Shown here: in pieces, positions 12,732-26,454 of the stretch
Layout: each line of letters starts with the position of its first letter
Position numbering within the stretch: position 1 is the first letter of the stretch
Assembly (NCBI GenBank): GCA_949128115.1
Contig: OX421966.1
Coordinates: 3,100,001 to 3,164,000 of the forward strand
DNA: 64,000 nucleotides
From: Anaspis maculata
Lineage: Eukaryota; Arthropoda; Insecta; Coleoptera; Scraptiidae
Direction: 5' to 3'
Position numbers and translations under genes: made by a program
Notes under the pieces: model-generated
What the model was told of the DNA's origin: nothing
What the model saw: the letters and a program-made list of their open reading frames with translations, nothing else
Databases searched by the model: none

Positions 12732-15700
12732 TCAAAAGTGGTGACCGATCGTTTTGAAAGTCACGTGGGTTGAAGCCTGAAGTAACGTGGGTTGGTGCCT
12801 GGAGTCACGTGGGTCAAAACCTGAACTTTTTGGATAACAATTGTGTCTTTTTTTCTATATTTTTGTTTGTTCGTCAAATGTTGCGTTTGGAACAAGTAGC
12901 TGCCAACATCAAAAGTGGTGACCGATCGTTTTCAAAGTCACGTGGGTTGAAGCCTGAAGTCACGTGGGTTGGAGCCTGGAGTCACGTGGGTTAAAACCTG
13001 AACTTTTTGGATAACAATTGTGTCTTCTCTTCTATATTTGTGTTCGTTCGTCAGATGTTGCGTTTGGAACAAGTAGCTGCCAACATCAAAAGTGGTGACC
13101 GATCGTTTTCAAAGTCACGTGGGTTAAAGCCTGAAGTCACGTGGGTTGGAGCCCGAAGTCACGTAGGTTGAAGCCTGAAGTCACGTGGGTTGGAGCCTGG
13201 AGTCACGTGTGCTCAAACCTGAACTTTTTGGATAACAGTTTTGTCTTTTTTTCTATATTTGTGTTCGTTCGTCAGATATTGCGTTTGGAACAAGTAGCTG
13301 GCAACGTCAAAAGTGGTGACCGATCGTTTTCAAAGTCACGTGGGTTGAAGCCTGAAGTCACGTGGGTTGAAGCCCGAAGTCACGTGGGTTGAAGCCTGGA
13401 GTCACGTGGGCTAAAACCTGAACTTTTTGGGTAACAATTGTGCCTTTTCTTCTATATTTGTGTTCGTTCGTCAGATGTTGCGTTTGGAACAAGTAGCTGC
13501 CAACATCAAAAGTGGTGACCGATCGTTTTCAAAGTCACGTGGGTTGAAGCCTGGAGTCACGTGGGTTGGAGCCTGGAGTCACGTGGGTGCAAACCTGAAC
13601 TTTTTGGATAACAATTGTGTCTTTTTTTCTATATTTGTGTTCGTTCGTCAGATGTTGCGTTTGGAAAGAGTAGCTGCCAACTCCAAAAGTGGTGACCGAT
13701 CGTTTTAATAGTCACGTGGGTTGAAGCCTGAAGTCACGTGGGTTGAAGCCTGAAGTCACGTGGGTTGAAGCCTGAAGTCTCGTGGGTTGAAGCCTGAAGT
13801 CACGTGGGTTAAAACCTGAACTTTTTGGATAACAATTGTGTCTTTTCTTCTAGATTTGTGTTCGTTCGTTAGACGTTGCGTTTGGAACAAGTAGCTGCCA
13901 ACATCAAAAGTGGTGACCGATCGTTTTGAAAGTCACGTGGGTTGAAGCCTGGAGTCACGTGGGTTGGAGCCTGGAGTCACGTGGGTTAAAACCTGAACTT
14001 TTTGGATAACAATTGTGTCTTTTTTTCTATATTTGTGTTTGTTCGTCAAATGTTGCGTTTGGAACAAGTAGCTGCCAACTTCAAAAGTGGTGACCGATCG
14101 TTTTGGAAGTCACGTGGGTTGAAGCCTGAAGTCACGTGGGTTGAAGCCTTAAGTCACGTGGGTTGAAGCCTGAAGTCACGTGAGTTAAAACCTGAACTTT
14201 TTTGATAACAATTGTGTCTTTTCTTCTATATTTGTGTTCGTTCGTCAGATGTTGCGTTTGGAACAAGTAGCTGCCAACATCAATAGTGGTGACCGATCGT
14301 TCTCAAAGTAACGTGGGTTGAAGCCTGAAGTCACGTGGGTTGGAGCCTGGAGTCACGTGGGTTAAAACCTGAACTTTTTGGATAACAATTGTGTCTTTTT
14401 TCCTATATTTGTGTTCGTTCGTCAGATGTTGCGTTTGGAAAGAGTAGCTGCCAACATCAAAAGTGGTGACCGATCGTTTTGGAAGTCACGTGGGTTGAAG
14501 CCTGAAGTCACGTGGGTTGGAGCCTGGAGTCACGTGGGTTCAAACCTGAACTTTTTGGATTTCAATTCCGTCATTTTTTTTGATATTTACGTTCGTTCGT
14601 CAGATGTTGCGTTTGGAACAAGTAGTTGCCAACTCCAAAAGTGGTGACCGATCGTTATAATAGTCACGTGGGTTGAAGCCTGAAGTCACGTGGGTTGGAG
14701 CCTGAAGTCACGTGGGTTAAAACCTGAATTTTTTGGATAACAATTGTGTCTTTTCTTCTTCATTTGTGTTCGTTCGTTAGACGTTGCGTTTGGAACAAGT
14801 AGCTGCCAACATCAAAAGTGGTGACCAATCGTTTTCACAGTCACGTGGGTTGAAGCCTGAAGTCACGTGGGTTGGAGCCTGGAGTCACGTGGTTTAAAAC
14901 CTGAACTTTTTGGATAACAATTGTGTCTTTTCTTCTATATTTGTGTTCGTTCGTCAGATGTTGCGTTTGGAACAAGTAGCTGCCAACATCAAAAGTGGTG
15001 ACCGATCGTTTTCAAAGTCACGTGGGTTAAAGCCTGAAGTCACGTGGGTTGGAGCCCGAAGTCACGTGGGTTGAAGCCTGAAGTCACGTGGGTTGGAGCC
15101 TGGAGTCACGTGGGTTCAAACCTGAATTTTTTGGATTTCAATTCCGTCATTTTTTTTGATATTTACGTTCGTTCGTCAGATGTTGCGTTTGGAACAAGTA
15201 GTTGCCAACTCCAAAAGTGGTGACCGATCGTTATAATAGTCACGTGGGTTGAAGCCTGAAGTCACGTGGGTTGAAGCCTGAAGTCACGTGGGTTAGAACC
15301 TGAACTTTTTGGATAACAATTGTGTCTTTTCTTCTATATTTGTGTTCGTTCGTTAGACGTTGCGTTTGGAACAAGTAGCTGCCAACATCAAAAGTGGTGA
15401 CCAATCGTTTTCAAAGTCACGTGGGTTGAAGCCTGAAGTCACGTGGGTTGGAGCCTGGAGTCACGTGGGTTAAAACCTGAACTTTTTGGATAACAATTGT
15501 GTCTTTTCTTCTATATTTGTGTTCGTTCGTCAGATGTTGCGTTTGGAACAAGTAGCTGCCAACATCAAAAGTGGTGACCGATCGTTTTCAAAGTCACGTG
15601 GGTTAAAGCCTGAAGTCACGTGGGTTGGAGCCCGAAGTCACGTAGGTTGAAGCCTGAAGTGACGTGGGTTGAAGCCTGAAGTCACGTGGGCTAAAACCTG

Positions 15701-18700
15701 AACTTTTTGGATAACAATTGTGCCTTTTCTTCTATATTTGTGTTCGTTCGTCAGATGTTGCGTTTGGAACAAGTAGCTGCCAACATCAAAAGTGGTGACC
15801 GATCGTTTTCAAAGTCACGTGGGTTGAAGCCTGGAGTCACGTGGGTTGGAGCCTGGAGACACGTGGGTGCAAACCTGAACTTTTTGGATAACAATTGTGT
15901 CTTTTTTTCTATATTTGTGTTCGTTCGTCAGATGTTGCGTTTGGAAAGAGTAGCTGCCAACTCCAAAAGTGGTGACCGATCGTTTTAATAGTCACGTGGG
16001 TTGAAGCCTGAAGTCACGTGGGTTGAAGCCTGAAGTCACGTGGGTTGAAGCCTGAAGTCACGTGGGTTGAAGCCTGAAGTCACGTGGGTTAAAACCTGAA
16101 CTTTTTGGATAACAATTGTGTCTTTTCTTCTATATTTGTGTTCGTTCGTTAGACGTTGCGTTTGGAACAAGTAGCTGCCAACATCAAAAGTGGTGACCGA
16201 TCGTTTTGAAAATCACGTGGGTTGAAGCCTGAAGTCACGTGGGTTGGAGCCTGGAGTCACGTGGGTTAAAACCTGAACTTTTTGGATAACAATTGTGTCT
16301 TTTTTTCTATATTTGTGTTTGTTCGTCAAATGTTGCGTTTGGAACAAGTAGCTGCCAACTTCAAAAGTGCTGACCGATCGTTTTGAAAGTCACGTGGGTT
16401 GAAGCCTGAAGTCACGTGGGTTGGAGCCTGGAGTCACGTTGGTTAAAACCTGAACTTTTTGGATAACAATTGTGTCTTTTTTTCTATATTTGTGTTTGTT
16501 CGTCAAATGTTGCGTTTGGAACAAGTAGCTGCCAACTTCAAAAGTGGTGACCGATCGTTTTGAAAGTCACGTGGGTTGAAGCCTGAAGTCACGTGGGTTG
16601 AAGCCTTAAGTCACGTGGGTTGAAGCCTGAAGTCACGTGAGTTAAAACCTGAACTTTTTTGATAACAATTGTGTCTTTTCTTCTATATTTGTGTTTGTTC
16701 GTCAGATGTTGCGTTTGGAACAAGTAGCTGCCAACATCAATAGTGGTGACCGATCGTTCTCAAAGTCACGTGGGTTGAAGCCTGAAGTCACGTGGGTTGG
16801 AGCTTGGAGTCACGTGGGTTCCAACCTGAACTTTTTGGATAACAATTGTGTCTTTTCTTCTATATTTGTGTTCGTTCGTCACATGTTGCGTTTGGAACTA
16901 GTAGCTGCCAACATCAAAAGTGGTGACCGATCGTTTTCAAAGTCACGTGGGTTGAAGCCTGGAGTCACGTGGGTTGGAGCCTGGAGTCACGTGGGTTGAA
17001 GCTTTAAGTCTCGTGGGTTGGAGCCTGAATTTTTTCAATAACAAATATGTCTTTAGTTTTCCGATATTCGTGTTCTTCCGTCGGATATTGCGTTTGGAAC
17101 AAGTAGCTGTCAACTTCCAAAGTGGTGACCGATCGTTTCAAAAGTCACGTGGGATGAAGCCTTGAGTCACGTGGGTTGAAGCCTGAAGTCACGTGAGTTG
17201 AAGCCTGAAGTCACGTGGGTTGAAGCCTGAAGTCACGTGGGTTGAAGCCTGAATTTTTTCAATAACAAATATGTCTTTGGTTTTTCGATATCCGTGTTCT
17301 CCCGTCAGATATTGCGTTTAGAACAAGTAGCTGTCAACTTCAAAAGTGGTGACCGATCGTTTCAAAAGTCACGTGGGTTGAAGCCTGAAGTCACGTGAGT
17401 TGAAGCCTGAAGTCACGTGGGTTGGAGCCTGGAGTCACGTGGGTTAAAACCTGAACTTTTTGGATAACAATTGTGTCTTTTTTTCTATATTTGTGTTTGT
17501 TCGTCAAATGTTGCGTTTGGAACAAGTAGCTGCCAACTTCAAAAGTGGTGACCGATCGTTTCAGAAATCACGTGGGTTGAAGCCTGGAGTCACGTGGGTT
17601 GAAGCCTGAGGTCACGTGGGTTGAAGCCTGAAGTCACGTGGGTTGAAGCCTGAATTTTTTCAATAACAAATATGTCTTTGGTTTTTCGATATCCGTGTTC
17701 TCCCGTCAGATATTGCGTTTAGAACAAGTAGCTGTCAACTTCAAAAGTGGTGACCGATCGTTTCAAAAGTCACGTGGGTTGAAGCCTGAAGTCACGTGAG
17801 TTGAAGCCTGAAGTCACGTGGGTTGGAGCCTGGAGTCACGTGGGTTAAAACCTGAACTTTTTGGATAACAATTGTGTCTTTTTTTCTATATTTGTGTTTG
17901 TTCGTCAAATGTTGCGTTTGGAACAAGTAGCTGCCAACTTCAAAAGTGGTGACCGATCGTTTTGAAAGTCACGTGGGTTGAAGCCTGAAGTCACGTGGGT
18001 TGAAGCCTTGATTCACGTGGGTTGAAGCCTGAAGTCACGTGAGTTAAATCCTGAACTTTTTCGATAACAATTGTGTCTTTTCTTCTATATTTGTGTTCGT
18101 TCGTCAGATGTTGCGTTTGGAACAAGTTGCTGCCAACATCAAAAGTGGTGGCCGATCTTTTCAAAAGACACGTTTGTTGAAGCCTGAAGTCACGTGGGTT
18201 GAAGGCTGGAGTCACGTGGGTTGAAACCTGAACTTTTTGGATAACAATTGTTTTTTTTTTTCTATATTTGTGTTCGTTCGTCAGATGTTGCGTTTGGAAA
18301 GAGTAGCTGCCAACTTCAAAAGTGGTGACCGATCGTTTTCAAAGTCACGTGGGTTGAAGCCTGAAGTCACGTGGGTTGAAGCCTGAAGTCACGTGGGTTG
18401 AAGGCTGGAGTCACGTGGGTTGAAACCTGAACTTTTTGGATAACAATTGTGTCTTTTTTTCTATATTTGTGTTCGTTCGTCAGATGTTGCGTTTGGAACA
18501 AGTAGCTGTCAACTTCAGAAGTGGTGACCGATCGTTTTTCAAGTCACGTGGGTTGAAGCCTAGAGTCACGTGGGTTGAAGCCTAAAGTCACGTGGGTTGA
18601 AGCCTGAATTTCTTTAATACTAAATATGTCTTTAGTTTTTCGATATTCGTGTTCTTCCGTCAGATATTGCGTTTGGAACAAGTAGCTGCCAACTTCAAAA

Positions 18701-20244
18701 GTGGTGACCGATCGTTTTCAAAGTCACGTGGGTTGAAGCCTGAAGTCACGTGGGTTGAAGCCGGAATTTTTTCAATAACAAATATGTCTTCAGTTTTTCG
18801 ATGTTCGTGTTCTTCCGTCAGATATTGCGTTTGGAACAAGTAGCTGCCAACTTCAAAAGTGGTGACCGATCGTTTTGAAAGTCACGTTGGTTGAAGTCTG
18901 GAGTCACGTGAGTTGAAGCCTGAGGTCACGTGGGTTGAAGCCTGAATTTCTTTAATACTAAATATGTCTTTAGGTTTTCGATATTCGTGTTCTTCCGTCA
19001 GATATTGCGTTTGGAACAAGTAGCTGCCAACTTCAAAAGTGGTGACCGATCGTTTTCAAAGTCACGTGGGTTGAAGCCAGGAGTCACGTGGGTTGAAGCC
19101 TGAAGTCACGTGGGTTGAAGCCTGAAGTCACGTGGGTTGAAGCCTGAATTTTTTCGATAACAAATATGTCTTTAGTTTTTCGATATTCGTGTTCTTCCGT
19201 CAGATATTGCGTTTGGAACAAGTAGCTGCCAACTTCAAAAGTGGTGACCGATCGTTTTCAAAGTCACGTGGGTTGAAGCCAGAAGTCACGTGGGTTGAAG
19301 CCTGAAGTCACGTGGGTTGAAGCCTAAAGTCACGTGGGTTGAAGCCTGAATTTTTTCGATAACAAATATGTCTTTAGTTTTTCGATATTCGTGTTCTTCC
19401 GTCAGATATTGCGTTTGGAACAAGTAGCTGCCAACTTCAAAAGTGGTGACCGATCGTTTTCAAAGTCACGTGGGTTGAAGCCAGGAGTCACGTGGGTTGA
19501 AGCCTGAAGTCACGTGGGTTGAAGCCTGAAGTCACGTGGGTTGAAGCCTGAATTTTTTCGATAACAAATATGTCTTTAGTTTTTCGATATTCGTGTTCTT
19601 CCGTCAGATATTGCGTTTGGAACAAGTAGCTGCCAACTTCAAAAGTGGTGACCGATCGTTTTCAAAGTCACGTGGGTTGAAGCCAGAAGTCACGTGGGTT
19701 GAAGCCTGAAGTCACGTGGGTTGAAGCCTAAAGTCACGTGGGTTGAAGCCTGAATTTTTTCGATAACAAATATGTCTTTAGTTTTTCGATATTCGTGTTC
19801 TTCCGTCAGATATTGCGTTTGGAACAAGTAGCTGCCAACTTCAAAAGTGGTGACCGATCGTTTTCAAAGTCACGTGGGTTGAAGCCAGGAGTCACGTGGG
19901 TTGAAGCCTGAAGTCACGTGGGTTGAAGCCTGAAGTCACGTGGGCTGAAGCCTGAATTTTTTCGATAACAAATATGTCTTTAGTTTTTCGATATTCGTGT
20001 TCTTCCGTCAGATATTGCGTTTGGAACAAGTAGCTGCCAACTTCAAAAGTGGTGACCGATCGTTTTCAAAGTCACGTGGGTTGAAGCCAGAAGTCACGTG
20101 GGTTGAAGCCTGAAGTCACGTGGGTTGAAGCCTAAAGTCACGTGGGTTGAAGCCTGAATTTTTTCGATAACAAATATGTCTTTAGTTTTTCGATATTCGT
20201 GTTCTTCCGTCAGATATTGCGTTTGGAACAAGTAGCTGCCAACT
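12732..20244 (+). repeat. 7,513-bp tandem duplication, copy 2
   Basis: Second copy of 5,219-12,731. Identity continues to 20,267, where copy 1 reads GTTTTGAAAG and this copy GTTTCAAAAG. Near-identity over 7.5 kb suggests a very recent unequal exchange, or an assembly duplication. The C at 18,968 is shared with the distant copy ending at 64,000, so that copy is closer to this one than to copy 1. Confidence 0.93.
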
Positions 20245-21478
20245 TCAAAAGTGGTGACCGATCGTTTCAAAAGTCACGTGGGTTGAAGCCTGAAGTCACG
20301 TGAGTTGAAGCCTGAAGTCACGTGGGTTGGAGCCTGGAGTCACGTGGGTTAAAACCTGAACTTTTTGGATAACAATTGTGTCTTTTTTTCTATATTTGTG
20401 TTTGTTCGTCAAATGTTGCGTTTGGAACAAGTAGCTGCCAACTTCAAAAGTGGTGACCGATCGTTTTGAAAGTCACGTGGGTTGAAGCCTGAAGTCACGT
20501 GGGTTGAAGCCTTGATTCACGTGGGTTGAAGCCTGAAGTCACGTGAGTTGAAACCTGAACTTTTTCGATAACAATTGTGTCTTTTCTTCTATATTTGTGT
20601 TCGTTCGTCAGATGTTGCGTTTGGAACAAGTTGCTGCCAACATCAAAAGTGGTGACCGATCTTTTCAAAAGACACGTGGGTTGAAGCCTGAAGTCACGTG
20701 GGTTGAAGGCTGGAGTCACGTGGGTTGAAACCTGAACTTTTTGGATAACAATTGTGTCTTTTTTTCTATATTTGTGTTCGTTCGTCAGATGTTGCGTTTG
20801 GAAAGAGTAGCTGCCAACTTCAAAAGTGGTGATCGATCGTTTTCAAAGTCACGTGGGTTGAAGCCTGAAGTCACGTGAGTTGAAGCCTGAAGTCACGTGG
20901 GTTGAAGGCTGGAGTCACGTGGGTTGAAACCTGAACTTTTTGGATAACAATTGTGTCTTTTTTTCTATATTTGTGTTCGTTCGTCAGATGTTGCGTTTGG
21001 AACAAGTAGCTGTCAACTTCAAAAGTGGTGACCGATCGTTTTTCAAGTCACGTGGGTTGAAGCCTAGAGTCACGTGGGTTGAAGCCTAAAGTCACGTGGG
21101 TTGAAGCCTGAATTTCTTTAATACTAAATATGTCTTTAGTTTTTCGATATTCGTGTTCTTCCGTCAGATATTGCGTTTGGAACAAGTAGCTGCCAACTTC
21201 AAAAGTGGTGACCGATCGTTTTCAAAGTCACGTGGGTTGAAGCCTGAAGTCACGTGGGTTGAAGCCGGAATTTTTTCAATAACAAATATGTCTTCAGTTT
21301 TTCGATGTTCGTGTTCTTCCGTCAGATATTGCGTTTGGAACAAGTAGCTGCCAACTTCAAAAGTGGTGACCGATCGTTTTGAAAGTCACGTTGGTTGAAG
21401 TCTGGAGTCACGTGAGTTGAAGCCTGAGGTCACGTGGGTTGAAGCCTGAATTTCTTTAATACTAAATATGTCTTTAGG
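19379..21478 (+). repeat. 2,100-bp tandem duplication, copy 1
   Basis: 19,379-20,928 matches 21,479-23,028 at an offset of 2,100 bp. One substitution was seen in the compared part: CACGTG near 19,513 versus CACATG at about 21,613. The edges are a T/G mismatch at 19,378/21,478 on the left and GTTGAAAC versus GTTGAAGC at 20,929/23,029 on the right. The unit includes class B 202-bp monomers and one class A cassette. Confidence 0.9.
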
Positions 21479-23028
21479 TTTTCGATATTCGTGTTCTTCC
21501 GTCAGATATTGCGTTTGGAACAAGTAGCTGCCAACTTCAAAAGTGGTGACCGATCGTTTTCAAAGTCACGTGGGTTGAAGCCAGGAGTCACGTGGGTTGA
21601 AGCCTGAAGTCACATGGGTTGAAGCCTGAAGTCACGTGGGTTGAAGCCTGAATTTTTTCGATAACAAATATGTCTTTAGTTTTTCGATATTCGTGTTCTT
21701 CCGTCAGATATTGCGTTTGGAACAAGTAGCTGCCAACTTCAAAAGTGGTGACCGATCGTTTTCAAAGTCACGTGGGTTGAAGCCAGAAGTCACGTGGGTT
21801 GAAGCCTGAAGTCACGTGGGTTGAAGCCTAAAGTCACGTGGGTTGAAGCCTGAATTTTTTCGATAACAAATATGTCTTTAGTTTTTCGATATTCGTGTTC
21901 TTCCGTCAGATATTGCGTTTGGAACAAGTAGCTGCCAACTTCAAAAGTGGTGACCGATCGTTTTCAAAGTCACGTGGGTTGAAGCCAGGAGTCACGTGGG
22001 TTGAAGCCTGAAGTCACGTGGGTTGAAGCCTGAAGTCACGTGGGCTGAAGCCTGAATTTTTTCGATAACAAATATGTCTTTAGTTTTTCGATATTCGTGT
22101 TCTTCCGTCAGATATTGCGTTTGGAACAAGTAGCTGCCAACTTCAAAAGTGGTGACCGATCGTTTTCAAAGTCACGTGGGTTGAAGCCAGAAGTCACGTG
22201 GGTTGAAGCCTGAAGTCACGTGGGTTGAAGCCTAAAGTCACGTGGGTTGAAGCCTGAATTTTTTCGATAACAAATATGTCTTTAGTTTTTCGATATTCGT
22301 GTTCTTCCGTCAGATATTGCGTTTGGAACAAGTAGCTGCCAACTTCAAAAGTGGTGACCGATCGTTTCAAAAGTCACGTGGGTTGAAGCCTGAAGTCACG
22401 TGAGTTGAAGCCTGAAGTCACGTGGGTTGGAGCCTGGAGTCACGTGGGTTAAAACCTGAACTTTTTGGATAACAATTGTGTCTTTTTTTCTATATTTGTG
22501 TTTGTTCGTCAAATGTTGCGTTTGGAACAAGTAGCTGCCAACTTCAAAAGTGGTGACCGATCGTTTTGAAAGTCACGTGGGTTGAAGCCTGAAGTCACGT
22601 GGGTTGAAGCCTTGATTCACGTGGGTTGAAGCCTGAAGTCACGTGAGTTGAAACCTGAACTTTTTCGATAACAATTGTGTCTTTTCTTCTATATTTGTGT
22701 TCGTTCGTCAGATGTTGCGTTTGGAACAAGTTGCTGCCAACATCAAAAGTGGTGACCGATCTTTTCAAAAGACACGTGGGTTGAAGCCTGAAGTCACGTG
22801 GGTTGAAGGCTGGAGTCACGTGGGTTGAAACCTGAACTTTTTGGATAACAATTGTGTCTTTTTTTCTATATTTGTGTTCGTTCGTCAGATGTTGCGTTTG
22901 GAAAGAGTAGCTGCCAACTTCAAAAGTGGTGATCGATCGTTTTCAAAGTCACGTGGGTTGAAGCCTGAAGTCACGTGAGTTGAAGCCTGAAGTCACGTGG
23001 GTTGAAGGCTGGAGTCACGTGGGTTGAA
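21479..23028 (+). repeat. 2,100-bp tandem duplication, partial copy 2
   Basis: Second, shorter copy of the 2,100-bp unit. At 23,029 it jumps from a class A subrepeat context straight to a class B core, which is the junction of the next, 979-bp duplication. Confidence 0.88.
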
Positions 23029-24007
23029 GCCTGAATTTTTTCGATAACAAATATGTCTTTAGTTTTTCGATATTCGTGTTCTTCCGTCAGATATTGCGTT
23101 TGGAACAAGTAGCTGCCAACTTCAAAAGTGTTGACCGATCGTTTTCAAAGTCACGTGGGTTGAAGCCAGAAGTCACGTGGGTTGAAGCCTGAAGTCACGT
23201 GGGTTGAAGCCTAAAGTCACGTGGGTTGAAGCCTGAATTTTTTCGATAACAAATATGTCTTTAGTTTTTCGATATTCGTGTTCTTCCGTCAGATATTGCG
23301 TTTGGAACAAGTAGCTGCCAACTTCAAAAGTGGTGACCGATCGTTTCAAAAGTCACGTGGGTTGAAGCCTGAAGTCACGTGAGTTGAAGCCTGAAGTCAC
23401 GTGGGTTGGAGCCTGGAGTCACGTGGGTTAAAACCTGAACTTTTTGGATAACAATTGTGTCTTTTTTTCTATATTTGTGTTTGTTCGTCAAATGTTGCGT
23501 TTGGAACAAGTAGCTGCCAACTTCAAAAGTGGTGACCGATCGTTTTGAAAGTCACGTGGGTTGAAGCCTGAAGTCACGTGGGTTGAAGCCTTGATTCACG
23601 TGGGTTGAAGCCTGAAGTCACGTGAGTTGAAACCTGAACTTTTTCGATAACAATTGTGTCTTTTCTTCTATATTTGTGTTCGTTCGTCAGATGTTGCGTT
23701 TGGAACAAGTTGCTGCCAACATCAAAAGTGGTGACCGATCTTTTCAAAAGACACGTGGGTTGAAGCCTGAAGTCACGTGGGTTGAAGGCTGGAGTCACGT
23801 GGGTTGAAACCTGAACTTTTTGGATAACAATTGTGTCTTTTTTTCTATATTTGTGTTCGTTCGTCAGATGTTGCGTTTGGAAAGAGTAGCTGCCAACTTC
23901 AAAAGTGGTGATCGATCGTTTTCAAAGTCACGTGGGTTGAAGCCTGAAGTCACGTGAGTTGAAGCCTGAAGTCACGTGGGTTGAAGGCTGGAGTCACGTG
24001 GGTTGAA
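22052..24007 (+). repeat. 979-bp tandem duplication (two copies, approximate edges)
   Basis: About 22,052-23,030 is repeated at about 23,031-24,007 with an offset of 979 bp. The class A cassette with the GATCTTTTCAAAAGAC variant, at about 22,760, recurs at about 23,739. A private change GTGTTGACCG is visible near 23,129 in the second copy. After 24,007 the sequence matches the 20,9xx region again at an offset of about 3,079, falling to 3,057 after loss of one 22-bp subrepeat near 24,140. Confidence 0.8.
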
Positions 24008-25198
24008 ACCTGAACTTTTTGGATAACAATTGTGTCTTTTTTTCTATATTTGTGTTCGTTCGTCAGATGTTGCGTTTGGAACAAGTAGCTGTCAACTTCA
24101 AAAGTGGTGACCGATCGTTTTTCAAGTCACGTGGGTTGAAGCCTAAAGTCACGTGGGTTGAAGCCTGAATTTCTTTAATACTAAATATGTCTTTAGTTTT
24201 TCGATATTCGTGTTCTTCCGTCAGATATTGCGTTTGGAACAAGTAGCTGCCAACTTCAAAAGTGGTGACCGATCGTTTTCAAAGTCACGTGGGTTGAAGC
24301 CTGAAGTCACGTGGGTTGAAGCCGGAATTTTTTCAATAACAAATATGTCTTCAGTTTTTCGATGTTCGTGTTCTTCCGTCAGATATTGCGTTTGGAACAA
24401 GTAGCTGCCAACTTCAAAAGTGGTGACCGATCGTTTTGAAAGTCACGTTGGTTGAAGTCTGGAGTCACGTGAGTTGAAGCCTGAGGTCACGTGGGTTGAA
24501 GCCTGAATTTCTTTAATACTAAATATGTCTTTAGGTTTTCGATATTCGTGTTCTTCCGTCAGATATTGCGTTTGGAACAAGTAGCTGCCAACTTCAAAAG
24601 TGGTGACCGATCGTTTTCAAAGTCACGTGGGTTGAAGCCAGGAGTCACGTGGGTTGAAGCCTGAAGTCACATGGGTTGAAGCCTGAAGTCACGTGGGTTG
24701 AAGCCTGAATTTTTTCGATAACAAATATGTCTTTAGTTTTTCGATATTCGTGTTCTTCCGTCAGATATTGCGTTTGGAACAAGTAGCTGCCAACTTCAAA
24801 AGTGGTGACCGATCGTTTTCAAAGTCACGTGGGTTGAAGCCAGAAGTCACGTGGGTTGAAGCCTGAAGTCACGTGGGTTGAAGCCTAAAGTCACGTGGGT
24901 TGAAGCCTGAATTTTTTCGATAACAAATATGTCTTTAGTTTTTCGATATTCGTGTTCTTCCGTCAGATATTGCGTTTGGAACAAGTAGCTGCCAACTCCA
25001 AAAGTGGTGACCGATCGTTTTCAAAGTCACGTGGGTTGAAGCCTGAAGTCACGTGGGTTGAAGGCTGGAGTCACGTGGGTTGAAACCTGAACTTTTTGGA
25101 TAACAATTGTGTCTTTTTTTCTATATTTGTGTTCGTTCGTCAGATGTTGCGTTTGGAAAGAGTAGCTGCCAACTTCAAAAGTGGTGATCGATCGTTTT

Positions 25199-25335
25199 CA
25201 AAGTCACGTGGGTTGAAGCCTGAAGTCACGTGAGTTGAAGCCTGAAGTCACGTGGGTTGAAGGCTGGAGTCACGTTGGTTGAAGTCTGGAGTCACGTGAG
25301 TTTAAGCTTGGGTACACGTGAGTTGAAGCCTGAAT
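25199..25335 (+). repeat. Fused subrepeat block at an A/B exchange junction
   Basis: Six 22-bp subrepeats follow each other without a core. The first three are class A-cassette forms ending in GAAGGCTGGA. They run directly into the class B2 forms GTCACGTTGG, GTCACGTGAG and TACACGTGAG, then a B2 core with TTTCTTTAATAC. The most economical reading is unequal exchange inside the 22-bp subrepeats that joined two unrelated monomers. Confidence 0.75.
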
Positions 25336-26454
25336 TTCTTTAATACTAAATATGTCTTTAGTTTTTCGATATTCGTGTTCTTCCGTCAGATATTGCGTTT
25401 GGAACAAGTAGCTGACAACTTCAAAAGTGGTGACCGATCGTTTTCAAAGTCACGTGGGTTGAAGCCAGGAGTCACGTGGGTTGAGGCCTGAAGTCACGTG
25501 GGTTGAAGCCTAAAGTCACGTGGGTTGAAGCCTGAATTTTTTCAATAACAAAGATGTCTTTAGTTTCCCGATATTCGTGTTCTTCCGTCAGATATTGCGT
25601 TTGGAACAAGTAGCTGTCAACTTCAAAAGTGGTGACCGATCGTTTCAAAAGACACGTGGATTGAGGCCTGGAGTCACGTGGGTTGTAGCCTAAAGTCACG
25701 TGGGTTGAAGCCGGAAGTCACGTGGGTTGAAGCCTGAATTTTTTCAATAACAAATATGTCTTTAGTTTTTCGATATTCGTGTTCTTCCGTCGGATATTGC
25801 GTTTAGAACAAGTAGCTGCCAACTTCAAAAGTGGTGACCGATCGTTTCAAAAGTCACGTGGATTGAAGCCTGGAGTCACGTGGGTTGTAGCCTGAAGTCA
25901 CGTGGGTTGAAGCTTTAAGTCACGTGGGTTGGAGCCTGAATTTTTTCAATAACAAATATGTCTTTAGTTTTCCGATATTCGTGTTCTTCCGTCGGATATT
26001 GCGTTTGGAACAAGTAGCTGTCAACTTCAAAAGTGGTGACCGATCGTTTCAAAAGTCACGTGGGATGAAGCCTTGAGTCACGTGGGTTGAAGCCTGAAGT
26101 CACGTGGGTTGAAGCCTGAAGTCACGTGGGTTGAAGCCTGAATTTTTTCAATAACAAATATGTCTTTGGTTTTTCGATATCCGTGTTCTCCCGTCAGATA
26201 TTGCGTTTAGAACAAGTAGCTGTCAACTTCAAAAGTGGTGACCGATCGTTTCAAAAGTCACGTGGGTTGAAGCCTGAAGTCACGTGAGTTGAAGCCTGAA
26301 GTCACGTGGGTTGGAGCCTGGAGTCACGTGGGTTCAAACCTGAACTTTTTGGATAACAATTGTGTCTTTTTTTCTATATTTGTGTTTGTTCGTCAAATGT
26401 TGCGTTTGGAACAAGTAGCTGCCAACTTCAAAAGTGGTGACCGATCGTTTTGAA

